64,000 nt of DNA from Micromonospora parva (GCF_000718515.1 NZ_JNZS01000006.1:186001-250000); one strand, 5' to 3'; shown: positions 8,583 to 16,799, numbered from the stretch's first letter. Numbers and translations are program-made. The notes: generated from the letters alone by a model not told the origin.

Positions 8583-9143
8583 GTGATCGTATGGATCAAC
8601 GGCACCCACGGCGCGGGCAAGACGACGACCAGCGCGCTCGTGCAACAACTGATCCCGAATTCACGGGTGTTCGACGCCGAGAAGGTCGGCGAGACACTCA
8701 TGGACATCACGCCGGGGCTGCCCGAGACGGACAACTTCCAGCACTGGCCGCCGTGGCGGCAGCTCGTCGTCGAGACCGCCCACCGCGTGCTCGACTACAC
8801 CGGCGGCACTCTGGTGATGCCGATGACCGTCCTGGTCGAGCAGTACTGGCGCGAGATCAGCGGAGGCCTCGCCCAGCACGCCATACCGGTGAGGCACTTC
8901 GTCCTCCACGCCGACCAGGACACCCTCCGTAGGCGAATCGAGGAGGAACACCCCGTCCCCTCCCCGTTCCGCCTCAAATACCTTGAGCCCTACGCCGAGG
9001 CGGCCCGCACCTGGCTGCATGCCGAGGCCGAGGTCGTTGACACCACGCACCTCACGCCCGCCCAGGCAGCCCAGCAAATCGTTCTCCGGGCCACCGGGGG
9101 GATCTCGGGCACGCTCCTGGCGAGACCTGAAGGCCGGCACTGA
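8583..9143 (+). CDS. TmrB-like P-loop ATPase
   Basis: 186 aa. N-terminal Walker A INGTHGAGKTTTSAL at residues 4-19 (the extreme N-terminal position is typical of TmrB-like proteins), FDAEKVGE, a WPPWRQLVV segment, TLVMPMTVLV as the Walker-B strand, and a lid-like DTLRRRIEEE. TmrB of Bacillus gives tunicamycin resistance, and homologues in actinomycetes are annotated as AAA ATPases or nucleotide-binding proteins; a resistance role here is only inference. GTG start, no Shine-Dalgarno, consistent with a leaderless transcript from the box at 8572. Confidence 0.8.
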   Translation: MIVWINGTHGAGKTTTSALVQQLIPNSRVFDAEKVGETLMDITPGLPETDNFQHWPPWRQLVVETAHRVLDYTGGTLVMPMTVLVEQYWREISGGLAQHAIPVRHFVLHADQDTLRRRIEEEHPVPSPFRLKYLEPYAEAARTWLHAEAEVVDTTHLTPAQAAQQIVLRATGGISGTLLARPEGRH

Positions 9144-9193
9144 CGGTGGTTTTCCGGGTCGTCGGCGGCATGGCTGACCGGGGGGACGGCTGG

Positions 9194-9267
9194 TGGGGCG
9201 GGCGGGACTCGAACCCGCGACCGAGGGATTATGAGTCCCCTGCTCTAACCGGCTGAGCTACCGCCCC
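9194..9267 (-). tRNA. tRNA with CAT anticodon (Met elongator or Ile2)
   Basis: 74 nt on the minus strand. Acceptor GGGGCGG pairs with CCGCCCC, discriminator A73, and CCA is encoded. Anticodon stem GGGGA/TCCCT with loop CTCATAA gives CAT. Elongator tRNA-Met and lysidine-modified tRNA-Ile2 both carry CTCATAA and cannot be separated with certainty by eye. A -35/-10-like pair (9387-9392, 9361-9366) upstream may be its promoter. Its 3' 21 nt are repeated at 7681. Confidence 0.93.
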
Positions 9268-9388
9268 GAACACCGCGCCGGATCTTATCCCGCTCGGCGG
9301 TCAGCAGCCAGCACCGCGCCGGCCGGCGCCCACGCCTGCGCCAGCACGATGGGCAACAGGAATATAACAGCGTGCTCAGGTACGCCTG

Positions 9389-10627
9389 TCAGCCGGCACG
9401 CAGCTCGTCCAGCACCGCGCCGGCGGCGCGCCAGCCGCTGGTGAGAGCGCCCTGGATCGATGGGCTGTCCCGGTGGTCACCGGCCACGAACAGGCCCTCC
9501 CCCAACGCCACCGGCTTGCGCAGTTGGCCCTGCGGTGGGGGTGCGGCGGGTAGCGCCTCGGGGACGGCGACGGTGGTGAGGTGGGTCCAGTCGGCGGTGG
9601 AGCGGCCGTACAGCCGGGTCAGCTCGGCCCGGATGGTCGGCTCGGGTGGGGCCGTCGGGCCGACCACCGAGGTGGCGATCAGGTGTCGTCCGGTCGGCGC
9701 GTATGTGGGGGCGGCGTTGCTGAGCACCACGGTGTTGGCGACGAGTTCGCGCCGGCCGCCGTCGACGAGCAGGATCGGCTCGGTGAGGGGCGGCTCGGGC
9801 GCGCTGTGGTAGTAGGTGGTGTAGCTGTGCATGCGTACCGTCGCCAGGGTCGGCAGCAGCGCGGACGCGGCGGGTGGGTCGACGGCGACCACGACGGCCC
9901 GGCAGCGGATGTCGCCGGCCTGGGTGCGGACCCGGCCCGGAGCGACCTCCGCGACGGGGGTGTCCAGGTCGAGCAGGTCGGCGGGTAGCGGCGCGGCGAT
10001 GGCCAGTGGCAGCGCGGCCATCCCTTCGGCGGGCAGGCCGATCCGGCCGCGGGCGAAGGAGCGCAGCACCATTGCCAGTACGCGGCTGGAGGTGGACAGC
10101 TCCCGGTCGATGAAGACACCGGAGAGGAACGGTCGCAGCAGTTCCTCGATGAAGGCGTCGGAGAGGCCGGCGCGGCGTAACGCCGTCTCGGTGCTGGTCT
10201 CCGGCGCGGCGAGCAGCCGGGACGTGGGCAGGGTGGCGCAGCCGGTGGCGAGCGCGGCGAAGCGCAGCCGGTCGAACAGCGAGCCGACCCCGGCGAGCGC
10301 GGTGCCGGGCCCGCCGGTCGGTTCGCGCACTGGGTTGACCAGCCGCAGCAGGTTGTCGCCCTTGCGGACCAGCACACCGGAGGTGAAGTAGCCGAGGTTG
10401 AGCTGGCCGGTGTCGAGCAGCGTGCCGAGCCGGGGGTAGGCGGTGTTGAGCACCTGGAAACCCCGGTCGATGAGGTGACCGTCGATCACGTCGGTGGCGA
10501 CTCGACCGCCGAGTCGGCCGCTGGCCTCCACCAGCCGCCAGGGCACGCCGGCGCGGTGCAGTCGGCGGGCGGCGGCGAGGCCGGCCAGGCCGCCGCCGAT
10601 GATGACGACGTCGACCTCAGCGCCCAT
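9389..10627 (-). CDS. FAD-dependent oxidoreductase (amine oxidase/protoporphyrinogen oxidase-like)
   Basis: 412 aa. Begins with a Rossmann dinucleotide fold VVIIGGGLAGLAAARRLHRAG, then the second FAD contact VEASGRLGGRV (residues about 33-43), and ends with a C-terminal FAD motif (FVAGDHRDSPSIQGALTSG). This is the NAD(P)-binding Rossmann/amine-oxidase family that includes phytoene desaturases and protoporphyrinogen oxidases; many members in actinomycetes have unknown substrates. Soluble. Monocistronic, minus strand, ends just outside the tRNA promoter region. Confidence 0.88.
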   Translation of the reverse strand: MGAEVDVVIIGGGLAGLAAARRLHRAGVPWRLVEASGRLGGRVATDVIDGHLIDRGFQVLNTAYPRLGTLLDTGQLNLGYFTSGVLVRKGDNLLRLVNPVREPTGGPGTALAGVGSLFDRLRFAALATGCATLPTSRLLAAPETSTETALRRAGLSDAFIEELLRPFLSGVFIDRELSTSSRVLAMVLRSFARGRIGLPAEGMAALPLAIAAPLPADLLDLDTPVAEVAPGRVRTQAGDIRCRAVVVAVDPPAASALLPTLATVRMHSYTTYYHSAPEPPLTEPILLVDGGRRELVANTVVLSNAAPTYAPTGRHLIATSVVGPTAPPEPTIRAELTRLYGRSTADWTHLTTVAVPEALPAAPPPQGQLRKPVALGEGLFVAGDHRDSPSIQGALTSGWRAAGAVLDELRAG

Positions 10628-10701
10628 GCCCTCATCCTAAGCCGATCAGCAGCGCGACCTCGGTGGTTGCCACGGACGGCGAGGAGTACGTGGACGCGAA
10701 C

Positions 10702-10740
10702 GAACCCCGGGTTCTCGGCAGGTCCGAGGCCCCGGGGTTC
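10702..10740 (-). terminator. Hairpin terminator after the LysR fragment
   Basis: Perfect 10-bp arms GAACCCCGGG (10702-10711) and CCCGGGGTTC (10731-10740), with an inner TCGG/CCGA stem, placed 11 nt past the stop codon at 10752. Confidence 0.7.
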
Positions 10741-10751
10741 GGGAGGGAACG

Positions 10752-11063
10752 TCAACCGGCGAGCGCCAGATCGGCGGTCGTGGCCTTGATGCCGCGCATG
10801 AGCGTGAGGACGGCCTGGACGGACGGCAGCATCAACGCGCCGGAGCGGGTCAGCGTGACGCCGGCGGAAGTACGGACGAACAGCTTCGTGCCGAGGGTCA
10901 TCTCCAGGCACTTGATCTGGTAACTCACTGCGGGCTGCGAGTAGCCCAGGGCCCGGGCCGCCATGTCCATCCGTCCGTGCTCGGCCACCGCGACGAAGGC
11001 CTGTAGTTCGCGCTCGTTCACCTGATACCCCCGAATATCGACTGGCTCCGCTTGGCTTGTCAT
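10752..11063 (-). CDS. LysR-type DNA-binding domain without effector domain
   Basis: 103 aa. It contains only the LysR winged helix-turn-helix: ELQAFVAVAEHGRMDMAARAL, then GYSQPAVSYQIKCLEMTLG, and LFVRTSAGVTLTRSG. Normal LysR regulators are about 300 aa, with a ~200-residue effector-binding domain after this region; here the frame stops 20 residues later. The stop is followed directly by a clean terminator, and the promoter is intact, so this looks like a stable stand-alone DNA-binding protein rather than a random decay product. Start ATG 11063 fits the promoter at 11079-11107. Possible role: dominant-negative or autonomous repressor of nearby ATGAC-type sites. Confidence 0.8.
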   Translation of the reverse strand: MTSQAEPVDIRGYQVNERELQAFVAVAEHGRMDMAARALGYSQPAVSYQIKCLEMTLGTKLFVRTSAGVTLTRSGALMLPSVQAVLTLMRGIKATTADLALAG

Positions 11064-11078
11064 CACCAGGCAGTCATC

Positions 11079-11107
11079 AGAGTAATGACTTTCGTCATGC
11101 CGGTCAA
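11079..11107 (-). promoter_or_regulatory. Promoter with palindromic operator in the spacer
   Basis: Minus strand: -35 TTGACC (11102-11107), 17-nt spacer, -10 TACTCT (11079-11084). The spacer holds an inverted repeat ATGAC-tttc-GTCAT (11085-11098). A protein on it would block RNA polymerase, so autoregulation by the LysR-like protein is likely. Confidence 0.7.
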
Positions 11108-11182
11108 TACCGTCCGGCGGAAGTCCCAGCCGCATCGTGCCCGGTCAGAGCAGCTTTCAGGAAGTACACAGCCAACGTGTGG

Positions 11183-11233
11183 TGACTCCATCAGAGTCAT
11201 GCGCTACAGGAGAGTGAGTCATACCCGATGACT
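11183..11233. repeat. Two further GACTC/AGTCAT palindromes
   Basis: TGACTC-catca-GAGTCA (11183-11199 region) and AGTCAT-acccg-ATGACT (11217-11233) lie within 150 nt of the palindrome at 11085. The rest of the gap 11108-11400 has no ORF that I can support. Confidence 0.45.
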
Positions 11234-11279
11234 GGATCGGACGAGGACCGCCGTTGGCGGTCGGTCGTCCCGCACGACG

Positions 11280-11330
11280 ACGAGGACCTCCGTCGCAGGT
11301 GGCAGTCCCACCTCGACCGGAGGTCCTCGT
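11280..11330 (-). terminator. Long nested hairpin after the secreted-protein gene
   Basis: Perfect 13-bp arms (11280-11292 ACGAGGACCTCCG, 11318-11330) plus an inner AGGTGG/CCACCT stem. It follows the stop of the minus-strand gene at 11401 by about 70 nt; it lacks a U-tract. Confidence 0.6.
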
Positions 11331-11400
11331 GATTACCGCTTGTCGGTGCCGCCCACACCCGACCTCGACCAGCGGGCCGCGGCGGCGCACCCGGCACTGG

Positions 11401-11823
11401 TCACCAGAGCGTCGTCGAAGCGCCGCAGGCGGTGCCCGCGCACAGCCGGGCGGTGGCGGAGGGCCGACCGATCAGGAAGGTCTGGAAGGTCGTGACGAAC
11501 GACTGCGGGCTCTCGCCGGCGCACGTCACCGGCGACTCCCAGGTGGTGCCGCCGTGCTGGATCTGCACGTGGAAGCAGCCGGTGGCGGTGCCGGTCGTGA
11601 TGATGCCCTTGACCGTACGCTTCTGGCCGACGCCCAGCGGGTCCTGCTGGACGGTCTGGGTGCCGCTCGCCGTGGCACCGTCATAGGCCACCTGCCACGC
11701 CAGGGGCAGCACGGACGTGGTGGCGGACGGGCGGGCGAGCGCGGGCGCGGCGACGGAGACCGCGGCGGCAGTCATCAGTACGGTCGCGGTGACCACCCGG
11801 CGGACTTTTCCTGACAGGGACAT
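11401..11823 (-). CDS. Small secreted protein with four cysteines
   Basis: 140 aa. Signal peptide at residues 1-30 (basic KVRR, hydrophobic VVTATVLMTAAAVSVA, ALA cleavage). The ~110-residue mature domain has four Cys (GCFHV, VTCAG, LCAGTACG), enough for two disulphides, and is mostly predicted beta strand by its alternating pattern (LAWQVAYDGATASGTQTV). RBS GGAGG is 6 nt before ATG 11823. Size and Cys count recall small extracellular inhibitors and similar actinomycete exoproteins, but I see no diagnostic motif, so function is unknown. It has its own terminator and is probably monocistronic. Confidence 0.75.
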   Translation of the reverse strand: MSLSGKVRRVVTATVLMTAAAVSVAAPALARPSATTSVLPLAWQVAYDGATASGTQTVQQDPLGVGQKRTVKGIITTGTATGCFHVQIQHGGTTWESPVTCAGESPQSFVTTFQTFLIGRPSATARLCAGTACGASTTLW

Positions 11824-12106
11824 GAATTGCCTCCGAATACCGATCGATGGTTCGGGAAGCGGCGCGGCGGAAATGATGCGGCAGGTTACCGATCACATTG
11901 CCGTGCTCTCGCCGAAGCAATCTCAGCCATCGGGTGACGGGGCGGGCAACGCCATATCGAACTCTTGAAAGAGCAGCCCAGCCGCAGGCGGGGCGGCGCG
12001 CGATTTTAAGGGCAGCCGGCTGCCTTACGCCACCCCCGATCAGCCTGGCTCCAAAAAATTCGAACCAGACTCCACCGGCGCGACGCGAGCCACTAGACAT
12101 AGAGGC

Positions 12107-12313
12107 ATGACGAAGCACACCGCAGCCGCCGCCACTGACGACTCCCGCCTCGTTCGCCGCCTGGTGATGCCGGCGATCGCGTTCGCCGCGATCGCGCTCG
12201 CCGGCTCGGAGGCCACCGACGAGGCCGCTACCGACACGTCTCAGACCGGCGTCGTCGCGGTCGCCGACGCGCCGGAGCTCGCGGCCCCGGCGTCGGCCGA
12301 CTGGCCCTGGTGA
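12107..12313 (+). CDS. Small secreted/exported peptide next to XRE-TPR regulator
   Basis: 68 aa. Residues 13-34 form a signal-like segment: SRLVRRLV, then MPAIAFAAIALAG. The remaining ~34 residues are acidic and Ala-rich with a distinctive aromatic end ADWPW. A TAGACA -10 box (12094-12099) ends 7 nt before the ATG, so it is probably leaderless. The gene converges on the XRE-TPR regulator at 12435-13730, separated by a double hairpin. The pairing of a short exported peptide with a TPR-containing XRE regulator recalls RNPP peptide signalling of Firmicutes; that link is inference from layout only. Confidence 0.55.
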   Translation: MTKHTAAAATDDSRLVRRLVMPAIAFAAIALAGSEATDEAATDTSQTGVVAVADAPELAAPASADWPW

Positions 12314-12330
12314 ACGACGACGCTCGATCA

Positions 12331-12403
12331 GCCGGTCGCGGCAGCGAGGGAGCCGCGGCCGGCTTCGCGCCCTCCATCACCTGACGGTGCTGGAGGGCTT
12401 CTT
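12331..12403. terminator. Two consecutive hairpins between convergent genes
   Basis: First hairpin 12331-12363 (GCCGG-t-CGCGGC against GCCGCG-g-CCGGC). Second hairpin 12369-12398 with GCCCTCCA/TGGAGGGC arms and inner CACC/GGTG, followed by TTCTT on the plus strand. The second is a good intrinsic terminator for the peptide gene. Confidence 0.75.
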
Positions 12404-12434
12404 CATGTGCCCACCGCTTGTTCACGGACCCGGC

Positions 12435-13730
12435 TCAGGACGCCGGGGCGTCATCCACCTCACGCCAGATCTGGACCGCCCGCCGGTACGCCGAAGCCGC
12501 CTCGGCGAGCTGAGCCGCCCGGCGCAACGAGCCGGCGGCTTCCTCGGACCGCCCGCAGCGGCGCTGGGCCCGGCCGACGGCCAGGACGAAACGCACCCGC
12601 TCGATGGCCGACAGGTCGGCCTCGTCGACGGTGCTGGCGATCTCCAGCGCCCGCTCCGGCTCGCCGACAGCCACCGCGTACCGGACCTCCAGGCTGGCGG
12701 CGGCGGACGGTGAGGTGGCGAGATCGGCGGCGGACATGGCGGCGCGGGCGGCGACCATGTGCGCGGTGATCTCCGACAGGTCGGCTTCGGCGTCCATCAG
12801 CGCGGACACCGCCGCGGCGGCGAACCGCGCCCAGTCCCGCAGCGAGGTGGTGGGGTTGGCCAGCATCTCCCGTGCCGAGCGCAGGTGCTCCAGCGACCGC
12901 TCGACCTCGCCCATCCGGGCCATCGCGATGCTCGCCACCCAGTGCGCGCGACCGGTGATGGCGGGGCTGTCCAGCTCCAGCGCCATCGCCATCATCCGCT
13001 CGACGATCCGGATCACCTCGGCCCCGCCGCCGGCGTCGCTCAGCACCGAGATGTGCACCGCGTACAGGCGAATGTGCTCGCTGCCACGGACGAACGCGGT
13101 GCTGGTGATCTCCTGCTCGGCGAGCTCGATGTGGGTGAAGGCCTCGTCGAGGCGGCCCACGTCACGGGCCGCCCCGATCAGCGCGATGCGGGCGCGCACG
13201 AGCGCCTCCGGGACGCCGGTCTTCTCGGCGACCTCGACGAGTTCCTCAAGCAGCGCGTGTCGGGCGACCCGGTCGTTGCGCTGCTCCAGGATTCGTTCCA
13301 GGGCCAGGCCGTGGCTCAGCATCGACGCCGCCTCGCCGGCTTCCCGGGCGGCACGGTAGGCGCTGGTCAGCCCCTGCTCGGCGCGGACCAGATCGCCCTG
13401 TTCGATGGCGCTGCTGGTGACCAGTTCCTGGGCGAGCCGGGCGGCCTCCACTGGCGGTCGCGCACCGTCGTCGGACGGTCGCGGCCCCGGCGTCGGCGCG
13501 GGCGCCGGGTCCAGGGCGGCGTCGTCGACCAGGGCCGCCATCGGTACGCCGAGGACACCGACCAGGTGGGCGACGACCTCCAGCGTCGGCACCCGGGTGC
13601 CGGACTCGAGCAGCGAGATGTAGGACTGGTTGACCGCACCCACGGCAAGGTCCCGTTGGGACATTCCGCGTTCGGTGCGGAGGCGTCGCAGCCGTCGCCC
13701 GAAGTCGGGCTGAGCAATCTGCGTGGCCAT
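12435..13730 (-). CDS. XRE-family regulator with TPR-rich C-terminal domain
   Basis: 431 aa. N-terminal lambda-repressor-type HTH (about 9-62: FGRRLRRLRTERGMSQRDLA, then SYISLLESGTRVPTLEVVA) and a long all-helical, alanine-rich region from ~100 to the end with TPR-like helix pairs (for example REAGEAASMLSHGLALERIL, EEAAGSLRRAAQLAEAASAY). Start ATG 13730 has AGGTAG upstream. In this class the TPR part binds a peptide or a partner protein and controls DNA binding. It faces a small exported peptide gene (12107-12313) and is 0.3 kb downstream of the glycosyltransferase block; it may regulate the biosynthetic region, but no operator test is possible here. Confidence 0.85.
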   Translation of the reverse strand: MATQIAQPDFGRRLRRLRTERGMSQRDLAVGAVNQSYISLLESGTRVPTLEVVAHLVGVLGVPMAALVDDAALDPAPAPTPGPRPSDDGARPPVEAARLAQELVTSSAIEQGDLVRAEQGLTSAYRAAREAGEAASMLSHGLALERILEQRNDRVARHALLEELVEVAEKTGVPEALVRARIALIGAARDVGRLDEAFTHIELAEQEITSTAFVRGSEHIRLYAVHISVLSDAGGGAEVIRIVERMMAMALELDSPAITGRAHWVASIAMARMGEVERSLEHLRSAREMLANPTTSLRDWARFAAAAVSALMDAEADLSEITAHMVAARAAMSAADLATSPSAAASLEVRYAVAVGEPERALEIASTVDEADLSAIERVRFVLAVGRAQRRCGRSEEAAGSLRRAAQLAEAASAYRRAVQIWREVDDAPAS

Positions 13731-13877
13731 GCGACTACCTCGTGTGCCTTTCCGTAATCCAATACGACGCGGTCCGACGCTGGACCAGGGAGCAGAATAC
13801 GCCGAGCACGCCGACGCATCGCCTCCGCCGAATGGCCCGCGCTGAATTCTGCCGGGACCATACCGGGGTACGGGAGC

Positions 13878-13930
13878 GGGGGCGGTGAACGCCCCCGCGA
13901 GCAACCCCGGGGGAAGGTGCTCGCGGGGGC
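13878..13930 (-). terminator. Alternative hairpins in the 13.7-14.0 kb gap
   Basis: A 13-bp perfect stem (13891-13903 with 13918-13930; GCCCCCGCGAGCA arm) competes with a shorter stem (GGGGGCG 13878-13884 with CGCCCCC 13890-13896), since both use the same bases. It lies between the stop of the glycosyltransferase gene (14040) and the start of the XRE gene (13730), and can act as terminator of the former. The remaining 309-nt gap shows no supportable gene. Confidence 0.6.
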
Positions 13931-14039
13931 CGGGACCCGTCACGGCCCGGAGGTGATGACTCCGGTATATGACTGGCCCCGGCTACCTGCCCGACGGGGT
14001 CCGACTGGACACCTCCGGGCGGGTCGCGCCTGCTCCCCT

Positions 14040-15251
14040 CTATCCCACCGAAACCGACGCAGTCCGACAAGTCGCTATTGAAGATTTCGAATCGACACCG
14101 GGCGACGACGCCTGGCGCGGTGCGGCACCGGCAGGTGAGCGGTTCAGCAACCGGTCCAGCACCCCCCGGGCCACCCGGGCGTCGAACCGGGCCGACAGCC
14201 CCGCTCCGGCCGTCGCGGCGAGGCGTCCGGCCAGCTCGTCGTCGCGCAGCAACCGGACCAACTCGCCGGCCAGCTCCGCGGCGGTCTCCCCGCCCAGGAC
14301 GTCGACGCCAGCCACCAGGCCCATGCCCTCGAAGGCGATCGGTGTGCCCACCACCGGTACGCCGTACTCGATCGCCTCACCCACCTTGCCCTTCACGCCG
14401 GCGCCGTAGCGCAGCGGCGCGACCGCCACCCGGGCCTGCCGGTACATGGGTGCCAGATCGGGCACCCAGCCGTGCACGGTGACCCGGTCACCGGCCATGG
14501 CCCTGACCGCCGGCGGCGCCGCGTCACCGACCAGATCTACCGTCACCTCCGGCATCTCGGCCCAGACCAGCGGCATGATCTCGGTACACAGCCAGCGGGC
14601 CGCGTCGACGTTCGGCTCGTGCAGATAGTTGCCGACGAAGAGCACCCTCGGCGTCGACGCCCGCTGCGCAGTGGTCCGCGCCGGCCGGTGGATGTTCGAC
14701 AGCACCTCGACCCACGCGTCGGGCACCAACTCCCGCAGCAGGTGACGCTCCTCGTCGGAGACCACCAGCGTCACGTCGCATTCCCGGGTCAGCAGCAACT
14801 CCACCGCCCGCATGCTGTCGGCTCGGGCGCGCAGCGCGTACCGGTCCGGGCTGTTCTGCGCGGCGGCCAGCGCCGCCTGCCGGTCGAGTCGACGAAAGTG
14901 CACATCGACCGTGTCGTACGCGACGAGGCAGCCCGGCGCGGCGTCGCGCACCCGCGCCAGCATCTGCACCGCCGGCTCGGGGCGGCAGAGCAGCGCCAGG
15001 CCGATCCGGTGCCCCTGGTCGGCGAGGAACCGGATCTGCTGCCTCCGGTCGGTGATGACACCGACGCCGGCCGCCCGCAACCTGTCCGCGTACTGCCGCT
15101 CGGCCGTCCCGTTCTGGGGAAGGAACACGACCTGACGCCCGAGGGCGAGCAGCTCGTCGATGACGCGTTGCAGGCGCAACGAACCGGAGTCGCGGTCCGG
15201 TGTCGGCAGCTGGTGGTCGACGACGAGGACCAGGTCGGCGGCGGGTGACAC
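14040..15251 (-). CDS. Glycosyltransferase, family 4 type (GT-B)
   Basis: 403 aa. N-terminal half opens with a strand VLVVDHQLPTPDRDSGSLR (the DSGS acceptor loop is common in this group); C-terminal half has RVLFVGNYLHEPNVDAARWL, VDLVGDA, VHGWVPDLAPMYRQARVAVAPLRYGAGVKGKVGEA and the donor-binding EAIEYGVPVVGT, which is the GT4 E-x7-E region. It transfers a sugar from a nucleotide donor, in the cytosol or at the inner face of the membrane. It is the last gene of a minus-strand run that includes the GPP34 protein, ABC exporter and a second glycosyltransferase. Whether it belongs to the lanthipeptide cluster or to cell-surface glycan synthesis is open. Confidence 0.85.
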   Translation of the reverse strand: MSPAADLVLVVDHQLPTPDRDSGSLRLQRVIDELLALGRQVVFLPQNGTAERQYADRLRAAGVGVITDRRQQIRFLADQGHRIGLALLCRPEPAVQMLARVRDAAPGCLVAYDTVDVHFRRLDRQAALAAAQNSPDRYALRARADSMRAVELLLTRECDVTLVVSDEERHLLRELVPDAWVEVLSNIHRPARTTAQRASTPRVLFVGNYLHEPNVDAARWLCTEIMPLVWAEMPEVTVDLVGDAAPPAVRAMAGDRVTVHGWVPDLAPMYRQARVAVAPLRYGAGVKGKVGEAIEYGVPVVGTPIAFEGMGLVAGVDVLGGETAAELAGELVRLLRDDELAGRLAATAGAGLSARFDARVARGVLDRLLNRSPAGAAPRQASSPGVDSKSSIATCRTASVSVG

Positions 15252-15256
15252 GGCGG

Positions 15257-15892
15257 TCAGCTCGCGGCGAACAGGATCAGGAGCTGTGCCGTGTCCAGCC
15301 CGTGGAAGGCGTCCCGCAGCGGGCCGGACGCCCAGGCGGTCCGGGCGATCTCGGCGGCCCGCTGCCGGGTCGCCTCGTCCCGGGCACCGGGGACCGCGCC
15401 GATGCCGTGCAGGATCGTGATCAGCACGGCGGTCTCCTCGTCGGGCCGCGCGCCGTTGAGGGCCGCGTCGATCCCGGCCCGGATCTCCCGCTCCCGCGAA
15501 CCGTCAGCGGTCGGGAAGCTGCGGGTCTTCACCAGGCCGAGCACGCGATTCTCCTCGACCCGGATCGCGCCGTCGGCGGTGAGCAGCTCCAGCAGCGGCT
15601 TCCAGCAGTCGTGCCCGAGGTTCTCGGCGGCCCAGCCGACCTTGGTCGGCTTCTCCCCCAGCTTCGCCAGCGCGGTGTCCAGGGCGGGGTCGCCGGTCGG
15701 GGTGCCGTCGGAGACCACCACCCGGGTCTCCCGGGCGTCGTCCGACGCGGGGATCGAGATGCGACCGGCCCGCACCAGGTCGAGCAGCACGGCACTGCCG
15801 ACCGCCCGGTACCGGCGGCCGAGGTCGACGGTGCTGCGCCCGCTCTCGTCGTCGAGCAGCAGCAGGACAAGGTCTTCGGCCAGTCGGGACAT
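15257..15892 (-). CDS. GPP34-family phosphoprotein (Golgi phosphoprotein 3 fold)
   Basis: 211 aa. N-terminal MSRLAEDLVLLLLDDESGR, followed by VGSAVLLDLVRAGRIS, and the C-terminal helical part (REIRAGIDAALNG...LITILHGIGAV) match bacterial GPP34 proteins. Eukaryotic GOLPH3 binds phosphoinositide and retains glycosyltransferases; actinomycete versions are frequent near secondary-metabolite and glycan genes, role unknown. ATG 15892 is preferred over 15898 because GAGGAG is 7 nt upstream. Stop is 5 nt before the glycosyltransferase gene's start, so they are cotranscribed; a role in recruiting that enzyme to the membrane is an attractive guess. Confidence 0.88.
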   Translation of the reverse strand: MSRLAEDLVLLLLDDESGRSTVDLGRRYRAVGSAVLLDLVRAGRISIPASDDARETRVVVSDGTPTGDPALDTALAKLGEKPTKVGWAAENLGHDCWKPLLELLTADGAIRVEENRVLGLVKTRSFPTADGSREREIRAGIDAALNGARPDEETAVLITILHGIGAVPGARDEATRQRAAEIARTAWASGPLRDAFHGLDTAQLLILFAAS

Positions 15893-15948
15893 GAACACTC
15901 TCCTCGGTGGGATCGGATGAACATCGAACAGCTACGGGTGGATCAGGG

Positions 15949-16799
15949 TCAGGCGGCGCGGCGGCTCAGGGCGCGGTCGCGGCGGGCGGCCATCGTGGAA
16001 CCGGACTCGCGGCGGGCCATCAGGCGCAGCACCACCGGCGCGGCCAGCATGCCCAGCACCGCCCAGCCGCCGAGCACCGCCACCGTCTCCCAGTGCCGCC
16101 ACGACTCGCCGATCTCGGCGGCGAGGGCGCTCTCCGGCAGCAGCGCGGACCGGGCCGCCAACCCCAGCCAGTACAGCGGGAACACCTGCGCGACGACCTG
16201 CAACCAGGTCGGGAAACCGGCGATCGGGTGGAAGATGCCGGAGATGGTGGCGAGGGCGAAGACCGGCAGCATGATCAGACCGATGCTGCGCGGGCTCTCG
16301 ATCAGCGAGCCGAAGACCGCGCCGAGGGGCAGCATCGCCAGCAGGCCCAGCGGCAGCAGCCAGAGCAGGGTGAGCCACCGCCCGGCCTCGCCGAGGTGCA
16401 GACCGTCGACGAGCAGCGCGCCGGTGCCGAGCACCGCGACCCAGGCGACCAGGACCATGCCGGCGACCAGCAGCACCTTGCCGATCAGGTACGACACCAT
16501 CCCGTGCGGCAGCGCCTTGAGTCGCAGCAGCGTGCCGTCCTCGCGTTCGACGACGAGTTGCTGCGCCAGGTTGAGCAGGCCGTTGAAGCCGATGCACATG
16601 CTGAGCAGGCTGGGCAGGACGAAGGCCGCCACCGACACGTCGGTGCCGGCGAGCATGTTGTCGCGCAGGAAGTAGATCGGTGCCAGCAGGCCGATCAGCC
16701 ACACCAGGTTGCTGCCGAGGTCCTGGCCGTTGCTGAGCACCTGACGGAGCTCGGTGCCGCCACGACTCAGGCCCTGCCGTACGGCGTTGCCCGTCACGT

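Noticed and set aside
12107..12313. Third lanthipeptide precursor
   Set aside because: It has no Cys, no YETY/SAVxDAPATT leader pattern and lies away from the operon on the other strand.
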